33,073 nucleotides of DNA from Prochlorococcus sp. AG-418-F16 (GTDB lineage: Bacteria > Cyanobacteriota > Cyanobacteriia > PCC-6307 > Cyanobiaceae): assembly GCA_003214235.1 (NCBI GenBank), contig QCLW01000014.1, positions 1 to 33,073 on the forward strand. The letters are read 5' to 3'. A model generated the notes under the pieces. The model was given only the letters and a program-made list of their open reading frames with translations. It was not told where the DNA came from and did not search any database. Of the stretch, positions 25,847-33,073 are shown piece after piece. Position numbers and translations under genes: made by a program. Each line of letters begins with the position of its first letter. Position 1 is the stretch's first letter.

Positions 25847-26561
25847 TAGATTCAAATATTTCTTTTAGAGCTTTATTAGGATCTATAGCTTTTGATATTG
25901 ATCTACCAATGACTAATTTAGAAGCGCCATTATCAATAGCTTCATGGGGAGTCATAATTCTATTTTGATCATCTTTATTGTCAATCTTTAACCTGATACC
26001 TGGTGTAATTAGTTCAAAATTGTACTTATAAATAGATCTCAACATTTCTACCTCCCAAGGGGAACAGACACATCCATCTAATCCAGCATCAAAAGACAAC
26101 TTTGCAAGTCTCAATACATTTTCTTCAATTGAATTATTTCTATCAAGATCAGTTTGAAAATCTTTAAGAGAAAAGCTTGTTAAAACAGTGATTCCAACAA
26201 CAAATGGAGGTTTTACTCTGACTGAGGAGGCTCCTTCTAAAGATGCTTTTTTCGAATCCTTAAGAGCTTTTAGACCTGCTGAAGCATGAATAGAAATAAT
26301 ATCAACCCCTAATTTTGAAACTTGGAAACATGCTGCACTCATGGTATTTGGAATATCATGAAATTTTAAGTCTAAAAAAACTTTTTTATTTAAACTTTTT
26401 AAAATTTCAATAACTCTTGGACCTTCCCTAACAAAAAGCTCTAAACCAACTTTTACCCACTTAATGTTGGGACATTTTTCTAGAAGTAATTTTGCTTGGT
26501 TTACATCTAGCCCATCAATTGCCAATATTATTTTATCTTCTGAGTTAAATCCGTTATTCAT
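25833..26561 (-). CDS. pyrF: Orotidine 5'-phosphate decarboxylase
   Basis: Final step of UMP synthesis. 242 residues from the ATG at 26561; a TTG one codon upstream is not needed. The catalytic Asp-Lys-Asp array is in [13 protein letters not shown] (about 61-73), with LAIDGLD at the first barrel strand, VVGITVLTS, and TPGIRL plus [12 protein letters not shown] at the phosphate-binding loop. It lies 6 bases after the tyrS stop, so DUF1825, tyrS and pyrF form one minus-strand unit. The 3' end overlaps plsY by 14 bases. Confidence 0.96.
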   Translation of the reverse strand: MNNGFNSEDKIILAIDGLDVNQAKLLLEKCPNIKWVKVGLELFVREGPRVIEILKSLNKKVFLDLKFHDIPNTMSAACFQVSKLGVDIISIHASAGLKALKDSKKASLEGASSVRVKPPFVVGITVLTSFSLKDFQTDLDRNNSIEENVLRLAKLSFDAGLDGCVCSPWEVEMLRSIYKYNFELITPGIRLKIDNKDDQNRIMTPHEAIDNGASKLVIGRSISKAIDPNKALKEIFESINSG

Positions 26562-26567
26562 CAATTT

Positions 26568-27806
26568 TTAGTTTTCAAACCTCTTAATTATTTTTTTCCC
26601 AATTTGTAAAATTTTCCCTTCTAATTCATTTTTTGAATCAAAAACTAAATCAGGATTTATTACTTTCTGACTATCAATTTTTACTCCCCCACCTTTAATA
26701 GATCTTTTGGATTCGCTGCTTGATTTGAAAAGTTTTAGAGCACTTAGCAAGTAAAAAAACTTTACTGGGAAAACAATCTCTTTTAATGAAATTTCTGGAA
26801 TTTCTCCAACTTTTTCTTTGTGTCCAAGAAATAATTTTTCGCAGTTTGATTGCGCTTTTAATGCTTCTTCAGTCCCATGGAATAAAGTAGTAACTTCTAA
26901 AGCCATTCTTCTCTGTAATTCACGAGGATTTGATTTTTCAAGCAAACTTAAATCTAATTCAGTAAGTAATTCAAAATAGGTAGGTATTATATCGTCGGGT
27001 ACTTTTTCTAATTTTGAATACATTGAAAGTGGATCATCAGTCAAACCGACGGTGTTAAATTCAGATTTACTCATCTTCTTTATGCCATCTAAACCTGTCA
27101 AAATTGGCAACAGAACACCAAACTGAGGTTTTTGTTTAAAATGCCTTTGAAGATCTCTTCCTATTGCAATATTAAATTTCTGATCTGTCCCTCCAAGCTC
27201 AATATCTGATTGGACAACCACCGAATCGTAACCTTGTAATAATGGATATAAGAATTCATGCAAAGCAATTGAAACTTGTGAAGTGTACCTTTTATTAAAT
27301 TCCTCCTTAGCAAGCATTTGACTAACTGTTGCACTCCCCATTAATTCAATTATCGAATTAAGATCTAGTCCTTTTAACCATTCACTGTTATATCTAATTT
27401 CTATTCTATCTTTTGAATCAAAATCTAAAATAGATTCATTAGCTGGTTTACCCATTCCTAGCTGGGTTAAGTATGTTTTTGCATTTTCCTTAACTTGTTT
27501 TTCCGATAACTGCACTCTTGTTTTGTTTTTTCCAGTTGGATCTCCAATTTGAGCAGTAAAATCTCCAATAATTAAAACTGCAACATGTCCATTATCTTGA
27601 AATGCCCTAAGTTTTTTGAACAATATGCTGTGCCCAAGATGAATATCTGTTCCAGTTGGATCGATTCCGAGTTTAACTCTTAATTTTTTATTATTTTTTT
27701 TCGCATGATCAATTATCTCCGAAAAAGTTTGATCTGTTTCCTTACTTGGGAAATATTCTTCTATTCCTCTTGAGAGCCATGATGGCAATATTAAATTATC
27801 TGACAT
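26568..27806 (-). CDS. tyrS: Tyrosyl-tRNA synthetase
   Basis: Class I aminoacyl-tRNA synthetase, 412 residues. HLGH (56-59, in [14 protein letters not shown]) and KMSKS (244-248) bind [20 protein letters not shown] recognises tyrosine and dimer contacts. An S4-like RNA-binding tail follows, with [32 protein letters not shown]. The TGTDIHLGH form places it in the TyrZ-like branch rather than the E. coli TyrS-like branch. ATG start, 19 bases downstream of the DUF1825 gene and just upstream of pyrF. Confidence 0.96.
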   Translation of the reverse strand: MSDNLILPSWLSRGIEEYFPSKETDQTFSEIIDHAKKNNKKLRVKLGIDPTGTDIHLGHSILFKKLRAFQDNGHVAVLIIGDFTAQIGDPTGKNKTRVQLSEKQVKENAKTYLTQLGMGKPANESILDFDSKDRIEIRYNSEWLKGLDLNSIIELMGSATVSQMLAKEEFNKRYTSQVSIALHEFLYPLLQGYDSVVVQSDIELGGTDQKFNIAIGRDLQRHFKQKPQFGVLLPILTGLDGIKKMSKSEFNTVGLTDDPLSMYSKLEKVPDDIIPTYFELLTELDLSLLEKSNPRELQRRMALEVTTLFHGTEEALKAQSNCEKLFLGHKEKVGEIPEISLKEIVFPVKFFYLLSALKLFKSSSESKRSIKGGGVKIDSQKVINPDLVFDSKNELEGKILQIGKKIIKRFEN

Positions 27807-27825
27807 AAAGCTTTAACCGTTAAAT

Positions 27826-28149
27826 TTAAGAAGTTTTATCAAGTTCATCCTTCATTCTTATTAAGGTTTTATTCATCTGATCGAACATTTGATCAGGAGT
27901 AATTCCAAATTGACTTAACTGTGTCTTTAATTGTTCTACTGTCATTTTGGCCTGAAAATCTTCAGACAATTCAAATCTCTTCATAAAAACCTTATAACGA
28001 TCCATAAGAGATTCCATTCGTTTTATAAACATCTTTTTCCCTTCTCTGTCAAATTTTCCATAGTCAGAACCAAGTTTCATAAGTTCTTGGTAATCTGTAA
28101 AAAGCTTTTTAGCTTCTTCTTGAACTATGTCTGACTCAAAGAATCCCAT
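27826..28149 (-). CDS. DUF1825-type small protein
   Basis: 107 residues, soluble, nearly all predicted helix and rich in charged residues (MGFFESDIVQEEAKKLFTDYQELMKL, then MFIKRMESLMDRYKVFMKRFELSEDF). It ends with FGITPDQMFDQMNKTLIRMKDEL. I recognise this as DUF1825, a conserved cyanobacterial family without known function. ATG start. It heads the minus-strand unit with tyrS and pyrF. The 149 bases upstream, to the GIY-YIG gene, are AT-rich and would contain both divergent promoters. Confidence 0.85.
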   Translation of the reverse strand: MGFFESDIVQEEAKKLFTDYQELMKLGSDYGKFDREGKKMFIKRMESLMDRYKVFMKRFELSEDFQAKMTVEQLKTQLSQFGITPDQMFDQMNKTLIRMKDELDKTS

Positions 28150-28298
28150 TTCTATTTTTACTGCGCAAGATTGAGGCTCAATTACAAGATAACAAGAATC
28201 TTTTAAATTGATTAGAACATTAATAAATTTTAGTTTATAAATAATTCTTTGATTTATATTTTTTCAGAATTAAATTTAGTAGACATGTTTTATAAATA

Positions 28299-28910
28299 TT
28301 GGAAAAATTTAACGTAAATAATATTCCAAACCAAAATAGACAATTTGAATTATTTGGTTCAAATGTAAATACATCAATTAATTTTCAATACTCAAATAAT
28401 CTAAAAATCAAAGGCGAAATCCTTACTGAATGGAGAAATAGAATCCATAATCACCAATTAAAAATTTCAAAAGATGCTCAAAATAAAACTTTGCACCAAG
28501 CAAGTCTTCCTATAAATACAATTTCCAAAGAAAGAAAAATTGATCCGTTTTCCCTGCAGCCGTTATCATTGAACTTTTGGAGAACCAATCAATATATACA
28601 CAATGGTCCAGCAATTTATTTTGTAATTGACTCTATGGAGAGTTCTAAAATCATTCTTTATATTGGAGAAACAAAGATAGCAAATAAAAGATGGAAGGGA
28701 GAACATGACTGTAAAAATTATCTCATGAACTACAAAGAAGCCCTAAACCATAACAACCTCTCAAGTCACCAAGATATTCGTTTCTTCTTAGATGTACCTA
28801 AAGAAGTAAAGTTAAGACGTAAATTAGAACAGCAACTGATATATTTATGGTTACCACCTTTTAATAAAGAAACCCGAGATAGGTGGGCAACTACTTTCAC
28901 AAACAACTAA
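28299..28910 (+). CDS. GIY-YIG nuclease-like protein
   Basis: 203 residues. The C-terminal half fits the GIY-YIG nuclease fold: AIYFVID (106-111) for GIY, LYIGETK (120-126) for YIG, catalytic-type Arg131 in RWKGEHDCKNY, Glu178 in RRKLEQQLIYLWL as the metal ligand, and Asn189 in PPFNKE. So the catalytic positions look intact. The first 100 residues are polar with no recognised domain (a possible DNA-contact region, ILTEWRNRIHNHQLKIS). The start is a TTG at 28299; an ATG at 28285 is in another frame. No mobile element, restriction or homing context surrounds it. Function is open: repair, RNA or DNA processing. Confidence 0.75.
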   Translation: MEKFNVNNIPNQNRQFELFGSNVNTSINFQYSNNLKIKGEILTEWRNRIHNHQLKISKDAQNKTLHQASLPINTISKERKIDPFSLQPLSLNFWRTNQYIHNGPAIYFVIDSMESSKIILYIGETKIANKRWKGEHDCKNYLMNYKEALNHNNLSSHQDIRFFLDVPKEVKLRRKLEQQLIYLWLPPFNKETRDRWATTFTNN

Positions 28911-28934
28911 AAGTTAATTAAATCCATTTTACAA

Positions 28935-30407
28935 ATGCAATTTTCCACATTCCAAAAAAATCTAGATAACTGGCAAGGTGCTTCGTTAATTTTTGGAGTT
29001 TTAGAGGAAGAAATTGCAAGTCAACTTGAAAACATAAAATTTGTTGTTGACCCAAAATTATTACTAAAAAAAGTTACTCAAAAAATATTCAAAGGAGGAA
29101 AAGGGGAAACTCTAAGCTTTGAATTTTTAGATCAAAAATTAGAAAGTCTAATCATAGTTGGTCTTGGAAAATCGAAAGACCTAAAAAAAAGTGATATAGA
29201 AAACTCCATAGGAAATCAAATTAGGAAAACTGTTGATAAAAATGAAAAAATCAGCATCTTGCTACCTTGGGAATTAATAAATTCAAAACTAGAAATAAAT
29301 CAATTAGCTGAATCAGTCAGATTATCTGCCTATAAGGACAATAGATTCAACAAGAAAAAAGATGAAGAGAGAGTTCTGAAAGAAATAGAGTTTTTGAATT
29401 TAAATAAATTTGAAAATATTAGCTTTGAAGAGACAGAAAAAATATGTGAAGGTGTAGAACTAGCCAGAAGACTGGTAGCCGCCCCTCCAAATAGTCTTAC
29501 GCCAAAGGAAATGTCTATGCAAGCTTCTCAAATAGCTAAAGAGCATGGTTTGGAAGTAAAAATTTTAGAGGCAAAAGATTGTGAAAATTTAGGAATGGGT
29601 GCATATTTAGCTGTGGCAAAAGGTTCTGATCTAGATCCTAAATTTATACATCTCACTTTGAAGTCAGAGGGGCCTATAAAAGAAAAGATTGCGCTTGTTG
29701 GTAAAGGTTTAACCTTTGATTCTGGAGGATACAACCTGAAAGTAGGAGCCTCTCAAATTGAAATGATGAAATATGATATGGGCGGAAGCGCTGCAGTTTT
29801 AGGAGCAGCAAAAGCACTTGGAGCAATAAAACCAAAGGGACTAGAAATACATTTTATTGTGGCAGCTTGCGAAAACATGATAAATGGATCTGCAGTACAT
29901 CCTGGAGATGTAGTTAAGGCATCTAATGGTAAGACAATTGAAATAAATAACACTGATGCAGAGGGTAGACTCACATTAGCTGATGCTTTAACTTACGCAT
30001 CCAATTTAAAACCGGATTCAATAATAGATCTCGCCACTTTAACAGGAGCTATTGTGGTTGCATTAGGTAATGATGTAGCTGGATTCTGGAGCAATAATAA
30101 TAATCTAGCAAATGATCTAAAAGCTGCATCGGCCCAAGCTGGGGAAGAGTTATGGCAAATGCCTTTACAAAAATCCTATAAAGAAGGGTTAAAGTCTCAT
30201 ATAGCTGATATGAAAAATACAGGTCCTAGGGCAGGTGGATCAATAACTGCAGCTTTGTTTTTAGAGGAATTCTTTGATAAAGAGATTAAATGGGCTCATA
30301 TTGATATTGCTGGGACTTGTTGGACTGATAAGAATAAGGGGATTAATCCATCAGGTGCAACCGGGTTTGGAGTTAAAACTCTTGTTCAATGGATTAAAAA
30401 TAAATAA
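28935..30407 (+). CDS. pepA: Leucyl aminopeptidase (M17)
   Basis: Cytosolic hexameric metalloaminopeptidase, 490 residues. The M17 signature [17 protein letters not shown] is at about 338-354, and the zinc and lysine site is [15 protein letters not shown] (about 255-269), followed by [15 protein letters not shown] and the conserved arginine loop. The C terminus ends [12 protein letters not shown] with [14 protein letters not shown], also typical. The first 170 residues are the variable N-terminal domain. ATG start. It converges on msrA with 12 bases between stops. Confidence 0.96.
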   Translation: MQFSTFQKNLDNWQGASLIFGVLEEEIASQLENIKFVVDPKLLLKKVTQKIFKGGKGETLSFEFLDQKLESLIIVGLGKSKDLKKSDIENSIGNQIRKTVDKNEKISILLPWELINSKLEINQLAESVRLSAYKDNRFNKKKDEERVLKEIEFLNLNKFENISFEETEKICEGVELARRLVAAPPNSLTPKEMSMQASQIAKEHGLEVKILEAKDCENLGMGAYLAVAKGSDLDPKFIHLTLKSEGPIKEKIALVGKGLTFDSGGYNLKVGASQIEMMKYDMGGSAAVLGAAKALGAIKPKGLEIHFIVAACENMINGSAVHPGDVVKASNGKTIEINNTDAEGRLTLADALTYASNLKPDSIIDLATLTGAIVVALGNDVAGFWSNNNNLANDLKAASAQAGEELWQMPLQKSYKEGLKSHIADMKNTGPRAGGSITAALFLEEFFDKEIKWAHIDIAGTCWTDKNKGINPSGATGFGVKTLVQWIKNK

Positions 30408-30419
30408 TTCTATATAGAA

Positions 30420-31022
30420 TCATTCGGACCAAAGATTAGTAGATCTAGCGTTGTCACCCCATAATTTATCCAACCTCTGATCTCTCCCACATGAGTATCT
30501 GTAAAACTTATATTTTAATTCATTTCTCTCAGCAAAATCCTGATGATATTCTTCAGCAAACCAAAATTGACCTTTTGATTTTAGTTCTACAGATATTTTT
30601 TCTAATGGCACTCGCAACTCATTAGAGGCGGAAACAATTGCATTTGTTGCATCACTTTTCTCAGTTTCATCTTTGAAAAAGATCACTGGCCTATAAGAAT
30701 CTCCACGATCACAAAATTGGCCCTTACCGTCAAGAGGATCAATATTTCTCAAATAAAGCCTAAGTATCTCAGGTAAAGTTACCAATTTGGAATCAAAATC
30801 AACTAAAACCACTTCCTGATGCCCTTCATGATTTTCGTAAGTAGGATTTTGTAAATCTCCTCCTGAATAGCCGCTTTGTACATAATTTATTCCCTTTAAA
30901 GACTCTAAATCATGTTCTAAACACCAAAAACAACCTCCTGCAAGAATTAATTCTTCTGCATTAGTGTGTAAAGGGTTAATAAATATTGAAAGAGCAATAA
31001 CTAGAGGTAAAAAATATTTCAT
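30420..31022 (-). CDS. msrA: Peptide-methionine (S)-S-oxide reductase, exported
   Basis: Repairs oxidised methionine (S-sulfoxide). 200 residues. The catalytic motif is GGCFWCLEHDLE with Cys31; SGYSGG, HQEVVLVDFD and the terminal YSCGRD (possible resolving cysteine) follow. Residues 1-22 (MKYFLPLVIALSIFINPLHTNA) are a signal peptide with cleavage near TNA|EE, so the enzyme is probably periplasmic or lumenal, unlike the usual cytosolic MsrA. ATG start, 16 bases after lpxB on the same strand, so likely expressed with the lipid A genes. Confidence 0.94.
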   Translation of the reverse strand: MKYFLPLVIALSIFINPLHTNAEELILAGGCFWCLEHDLESLKGINYVQSGYSGGDLQNPTYENHEGHQEVVLVDFDSKLVTLPEILRLYLRNIDPLDGKGQFCDRGDSYRPVIFFKDETEKSDATNAIVSASNELRVPLEKISVELKSKGQFWFAEEYHQDFAERNELKYKFYRYSCGRDQRLDKLWGDNARSTNLWSE

Positions 31023-31038
31023 TTTTCTATTATAAAGT

Positions 31039-32217
31039 TCAAATTATGGATTTAATAATTTCTTTAGCCGCTCTATCAACTACACCTTCCTCCCCTAATT
31101 CTTTTTTTAAAAGAGTATAACCTTTTTTTATTTTTGCTTTTTCTGAAGTTAGATCAAGAAGCCTGCAAGCTTTATAAAAAATTTTCTTTTCATTAAAATT
31201 TTTCTGGACAAACTCAGGTATTATTAATTTCTTTAATAAAAGATTCACAGGAGAAATAAACCTTACCTTAAAGTTGAGAATTTTTTTTGCTATAAAAGCA
31301 GTAACTCTACTTACTCTATATCCAACAATCTGAGGTATTCCATATAAAGCCAATTCCATATTAACTGTACCTGATTTGCATAAAGCTAATTTTGTTAACG
31401 AATAAATATAAGGCATCATTTCGGAAACATCTTTTTGACTAATAACCTTACCTTTAACTTCATATTTTTCTAAACCGTATCTAAATCTTTTATCAAAAAC
31501 CCTCCTACAGGATGGAATATAAACAACAAGATTTGGATATCTTAATTGTAATTTTTTTGCAGTTTTCAAGAAGGTAGGTAAAATGTATCTCAACTCTTGG
31601 GGTCTTGATGCAGGCATTAAAAGTAAAATATTCTGATTTGCTGGAAGTTTTAGAATTGATCTAGAAACTTTTTTGGATGGCAGTTTTTTCGTCAAATCAA
31701 TCATTGGATGTCCAACCCAAAATACGTTTCCACCCCTCCTTTTATAAAAGTTTGCTTCCTGCTTAAAAATCGCAAAAATTTTATCTGAGAAATTAATTAA
31801 ATTTGTGGTGCTATTATTACCAACTCTCCATGCCCATTCTTGAGGTGCTATGTAGTAGTAAATTGGAATATTATTTCTCGATCTTTTTAATTTAGTCCCT
31901 ATTCTAATGTTTGGCCCCATGTAGTCGATCAATATTAAACAATTTGGCCGATGATTCTTTATGTATTTATAAAATTTTTTCTGAACTTTCATCATAGGAA
32001 TAATTAGGGGTAAAGCTTCCCATATTCCTATGGCACTTATTGATGTAGTATCTTTAATAATTTGTACTCCTTCATTCTTCATCTTCTCTCCGCCTAGGCC
32101 ATAGATCTCTAAGTTAATTGAATATTTTCTAGCTTCATCAAATAATGCTTTTGCCAATAACCCCCCATGTAAATCTCCAGAGACTTCTCCGGTACTGATA
32201 AATATTTTTTTATTCAT
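31039..32217 (-). CDS. lpxB: Lipid-A-disaccharide synthase
   Basis: Membrane-associated glycosyltransferase (GT19) that joins UDP-diacylglucosamine and lipid X. 392 residues. It begins with the family mark STGEVSGDLHGGLLAKAL, followed by GLGGEKM, GIWEALPLIIPM, LIDYMGPN, YYYIAPQEWAWR (usually SPSVWAWR), FWVGHPMID, and CKSGTVNMELALYGIPQIVGYR at the nucleotide site. The ATG overlaps the lpxA stop by 4 bases (ATGA), implying coupled translation. msrA follows. Confidence 0.95.
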   Translation of the reverse strand: MNKKIFISTGEVSGDLHGGLLAKALFDEARKYSINLEIYGLGGEKMKNEGVQIIKDTTSISAIGIWEALPLIIPMMKVQKKFYKYIKNHRPNCLILIDYMGPNIRIGTKLKRSRNNIPIYYYIAPQEWAWRVGNNSTTNLINFSDKIFAIFKQEANFYKRRGGNVFWVGHPMIDLTKKLPSKKVSRSILKLPANQNILLLMPASRPQELRYILPTFLKTAKKLQLRYPNLVVYIPSCRRVFDKRFRYGLEKYEVKGKVISQKDVSEMMPYIYSLTKLALCKSGTVNMELALYGIPQIVGYRVSRVTAFIAKKILNFKVRFISPVNLLLKKLIIPEFVQKNFNEKKIFYKACRLLDLTSEKAKIKKGYTLLKKELGEEGVVDRAAKEIIKSII

Positions 32218-33056
32218 TCATTTATTAAAGGCATTGGGCCGCGTCTTTCTTTTGAAATTGAATCTTTTAAAAAATCACATAATTTTGTTGAAGAAAAATC
32301 TAATTTACCTTTTAATGCCATGCCCAATGCGTCAGAAATAACATGCTTAGATTTAAAAAGTAAATTCCAGGTACTTTGTAAAAGTTTTAAATCAAAGTCC
32401 TTATTTTCTATCAAACCACTTCTTTTAATTCCAATTCTATTTAAACCTCTAAGTCTGCCTGGATGTCCTTCGGCTAAACAAAAAGGGGGGACATCTCTAT
32501 CTACTCTAGTCATTCCTCCAATCATTGATAAATATCCAATATGTACAAATTGATGAATACCTAAACATCCACCAATTATAGCTTTATCTTCAACCTTTAC
32601 ATGACCTGCAACTTGAACACTATTTGATAAAACTATCTTATTTCCAAGTTCACAATTATGGCCTATATGAGTGTAAGCCATTAAAAGATTATTATTGCCG
32701 ATAATAGTTTTTTCTCCTTCATCAGTTGCCTTATTAATAGTTACACATTCCCTAAAAGTATTATTATCACCAATAATTACTTCAGTAGAGGCACCTTTAT
32801 ATTTAAGATCTTGGGGATCCAGACCTATAAAAACATTTGGGAAAACTTTATTGTTTTTACCAATTTGAGTTCTTCCCGTAATAACAACATTCGGTCCTAT
32901 TTCGGTTCCTCTCCCAATAGTTACATTAGGACCTACAATAGCTCCTTGAGAAATAATGACCCCGTCATGTAATTCTGCACTTGGATCAACGAAAGCATTT
33001 GGGTGCACTTTTACACCACTAAAGCTTGACTTTAATTCAGTATTTTTATTCTCCAT
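32214..33056 (-). CDS. lpxA: UDP-N-acetylglucosamine acyltransferase
   Basis: First step of lipid A synthesis, transferring an acyl chain to UDP-GlcNAc. 280 residues from the ATG at 33056; a TTG at 33068, just before an in-frame stop, would add four residues. The N-terminal two-thirds are hexapeptide left-handed beta-helix repeats (AIVGPNVTIGRGTEIGPNVV and similar). The catalytic-histidine region is AYTHIGHNCELGN, followed by GGCLGIHQFVHIG and PFCLAEGHPGRLRGLNRIG. The C-terminal helical domain contains NLLFKSKH. fabZ would be expected next upstream but lies outside the window. Confidence 0.96.
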   Translation of the reverse strand: MENKNTELKSSFSGVKVHPNAFVDPSAELHDGVIISQGAIVGPNVTIGRGTEIGPNVVITGRTQIGKNNKVFPNVFIGLDPQDLKYKGASTEVIIGDNNTFRECVTINKATDEGEKTIIGNNNLLMAYTHIGHNCELGNKIVLSNSVQVAGHVKVEDKAIIGGCLGIHQFVHIGYLSMIGGMTRVDRDVPPFCLAEGHPGRLRGLNRIGIKRSGLIENKDFDLKLLQSTWNLLFKSKHVISDALGMALKGKLDFSSTKLCDFLKDSISKERRGPMPLINE

Positions 33057-33073
33057 ATCCCTAATCAACTAAT

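Noticed and set aside
30407-30420. 14-base palindrome ATTCTATATAGAAT between pepA and msrA
   Set aside because: No loop and no T-run; probably chance in AT-rich DNA, although a two-way terminator role is not impossible.
1-33073. CRISPR arrays, insertion sequences, prophage genes, toxin-antitoxin pairs
   Set aside because: Read for direct repeats, transposase, integrase or phage proteins and small paired operons; none seen. Neither tRNA gene is flanked by an integrase or by a repeated 3' end.

Overview
The window is a stretch of compact, AT-rich cyanobacterial core genome, most likely from a high-light-adapted Prochlorococcus. The evidence is the strong A/T bias, very short intergenic gaps, an Hli (high-light-inducible) antenna-like protein, a ClpR/ClpP3 pair, cyanobacterial families of unknown function (DUF3119, DUF3086, DUF1825 type), and a protein set that reads throughout like marine picocyanobacteria. 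This assignment comes from recognising the proteins, not from a database search. I see no IS element, prophage, CRISPR array or integrase.

Layout. 1-2404 (+): end of argD, then folC. 2410-5039 (-): an FAD-linked oxidase of GlcD type and a CodA-like amidohydrolase. 5168-5241: tRNA-His(GTG). 5314-10221 (+): miaB, ddl, a small membrane protein, ftsQ, ftsZ, which is a cell-wall and division run. 10237-10330 (-): SRP RNA, back to back with panB (+). 11143-12366 (-): a HemW-like radical SAM protein. 12463-17026 (+): membrane PIN-TRAM protein, clpR, clpP3, ilvC, cbiB/cobD. 17073-18865: a patch of small genes (an Hli, four small membrane or secreted proteins of unknown function) ending in HU (-) with a clear intrinsic terminator. 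18866-19490: the only long gap without a firm gene. 19491-23031: glgX, tRNA-Gly(TCC) on the other strand, and a GPH-family sugar symporter. 23041-25846 (+): MlaE-like permease, DUF3119, DUF3086, plsY, which looks like a membrane-lipid cluster. 25833-28149 (-): DUF1825 gene, tyrS, pyrF. 28299-30407 (+): an orphan GIY-YIG protein and pepA. 30420-33068 (-): lpxA, lpxB, msrA; the lpxA start lies at the right edge.

How the genes work together. Envelope and division genes recur: D-Ala-D-Ala synthesis, FtsQ and FtsZ in one run; lipid A synthesis; and phospholipid acylation beside a lipid-transport permease. Biosynthesis is represented by arginine, branched-chain amino acids, folate, pantothenate, pyrimidine and cobamide genes. 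Protein and RNA maintenance is represented by Clp, HemW, MsrA, MiaB, SRP RNA, PIN-TRAM, PepA and TyrRS. Several genes start at TTG or GTG, and neighbouring genes often overlap or nearly touch, as expected of a streamlined genome.

I did not find a clearly new defence, mobile or biosynthetic system. The best leads are the uncharacterised members of the lipid and division clusters, the orphan GIY-YIG protein with apparently intact catalytic positions, the amidohydrolase that has drifted from CodA, and the small-protein patch with the adjacent 625-base gap that holds a short GC-rich island.
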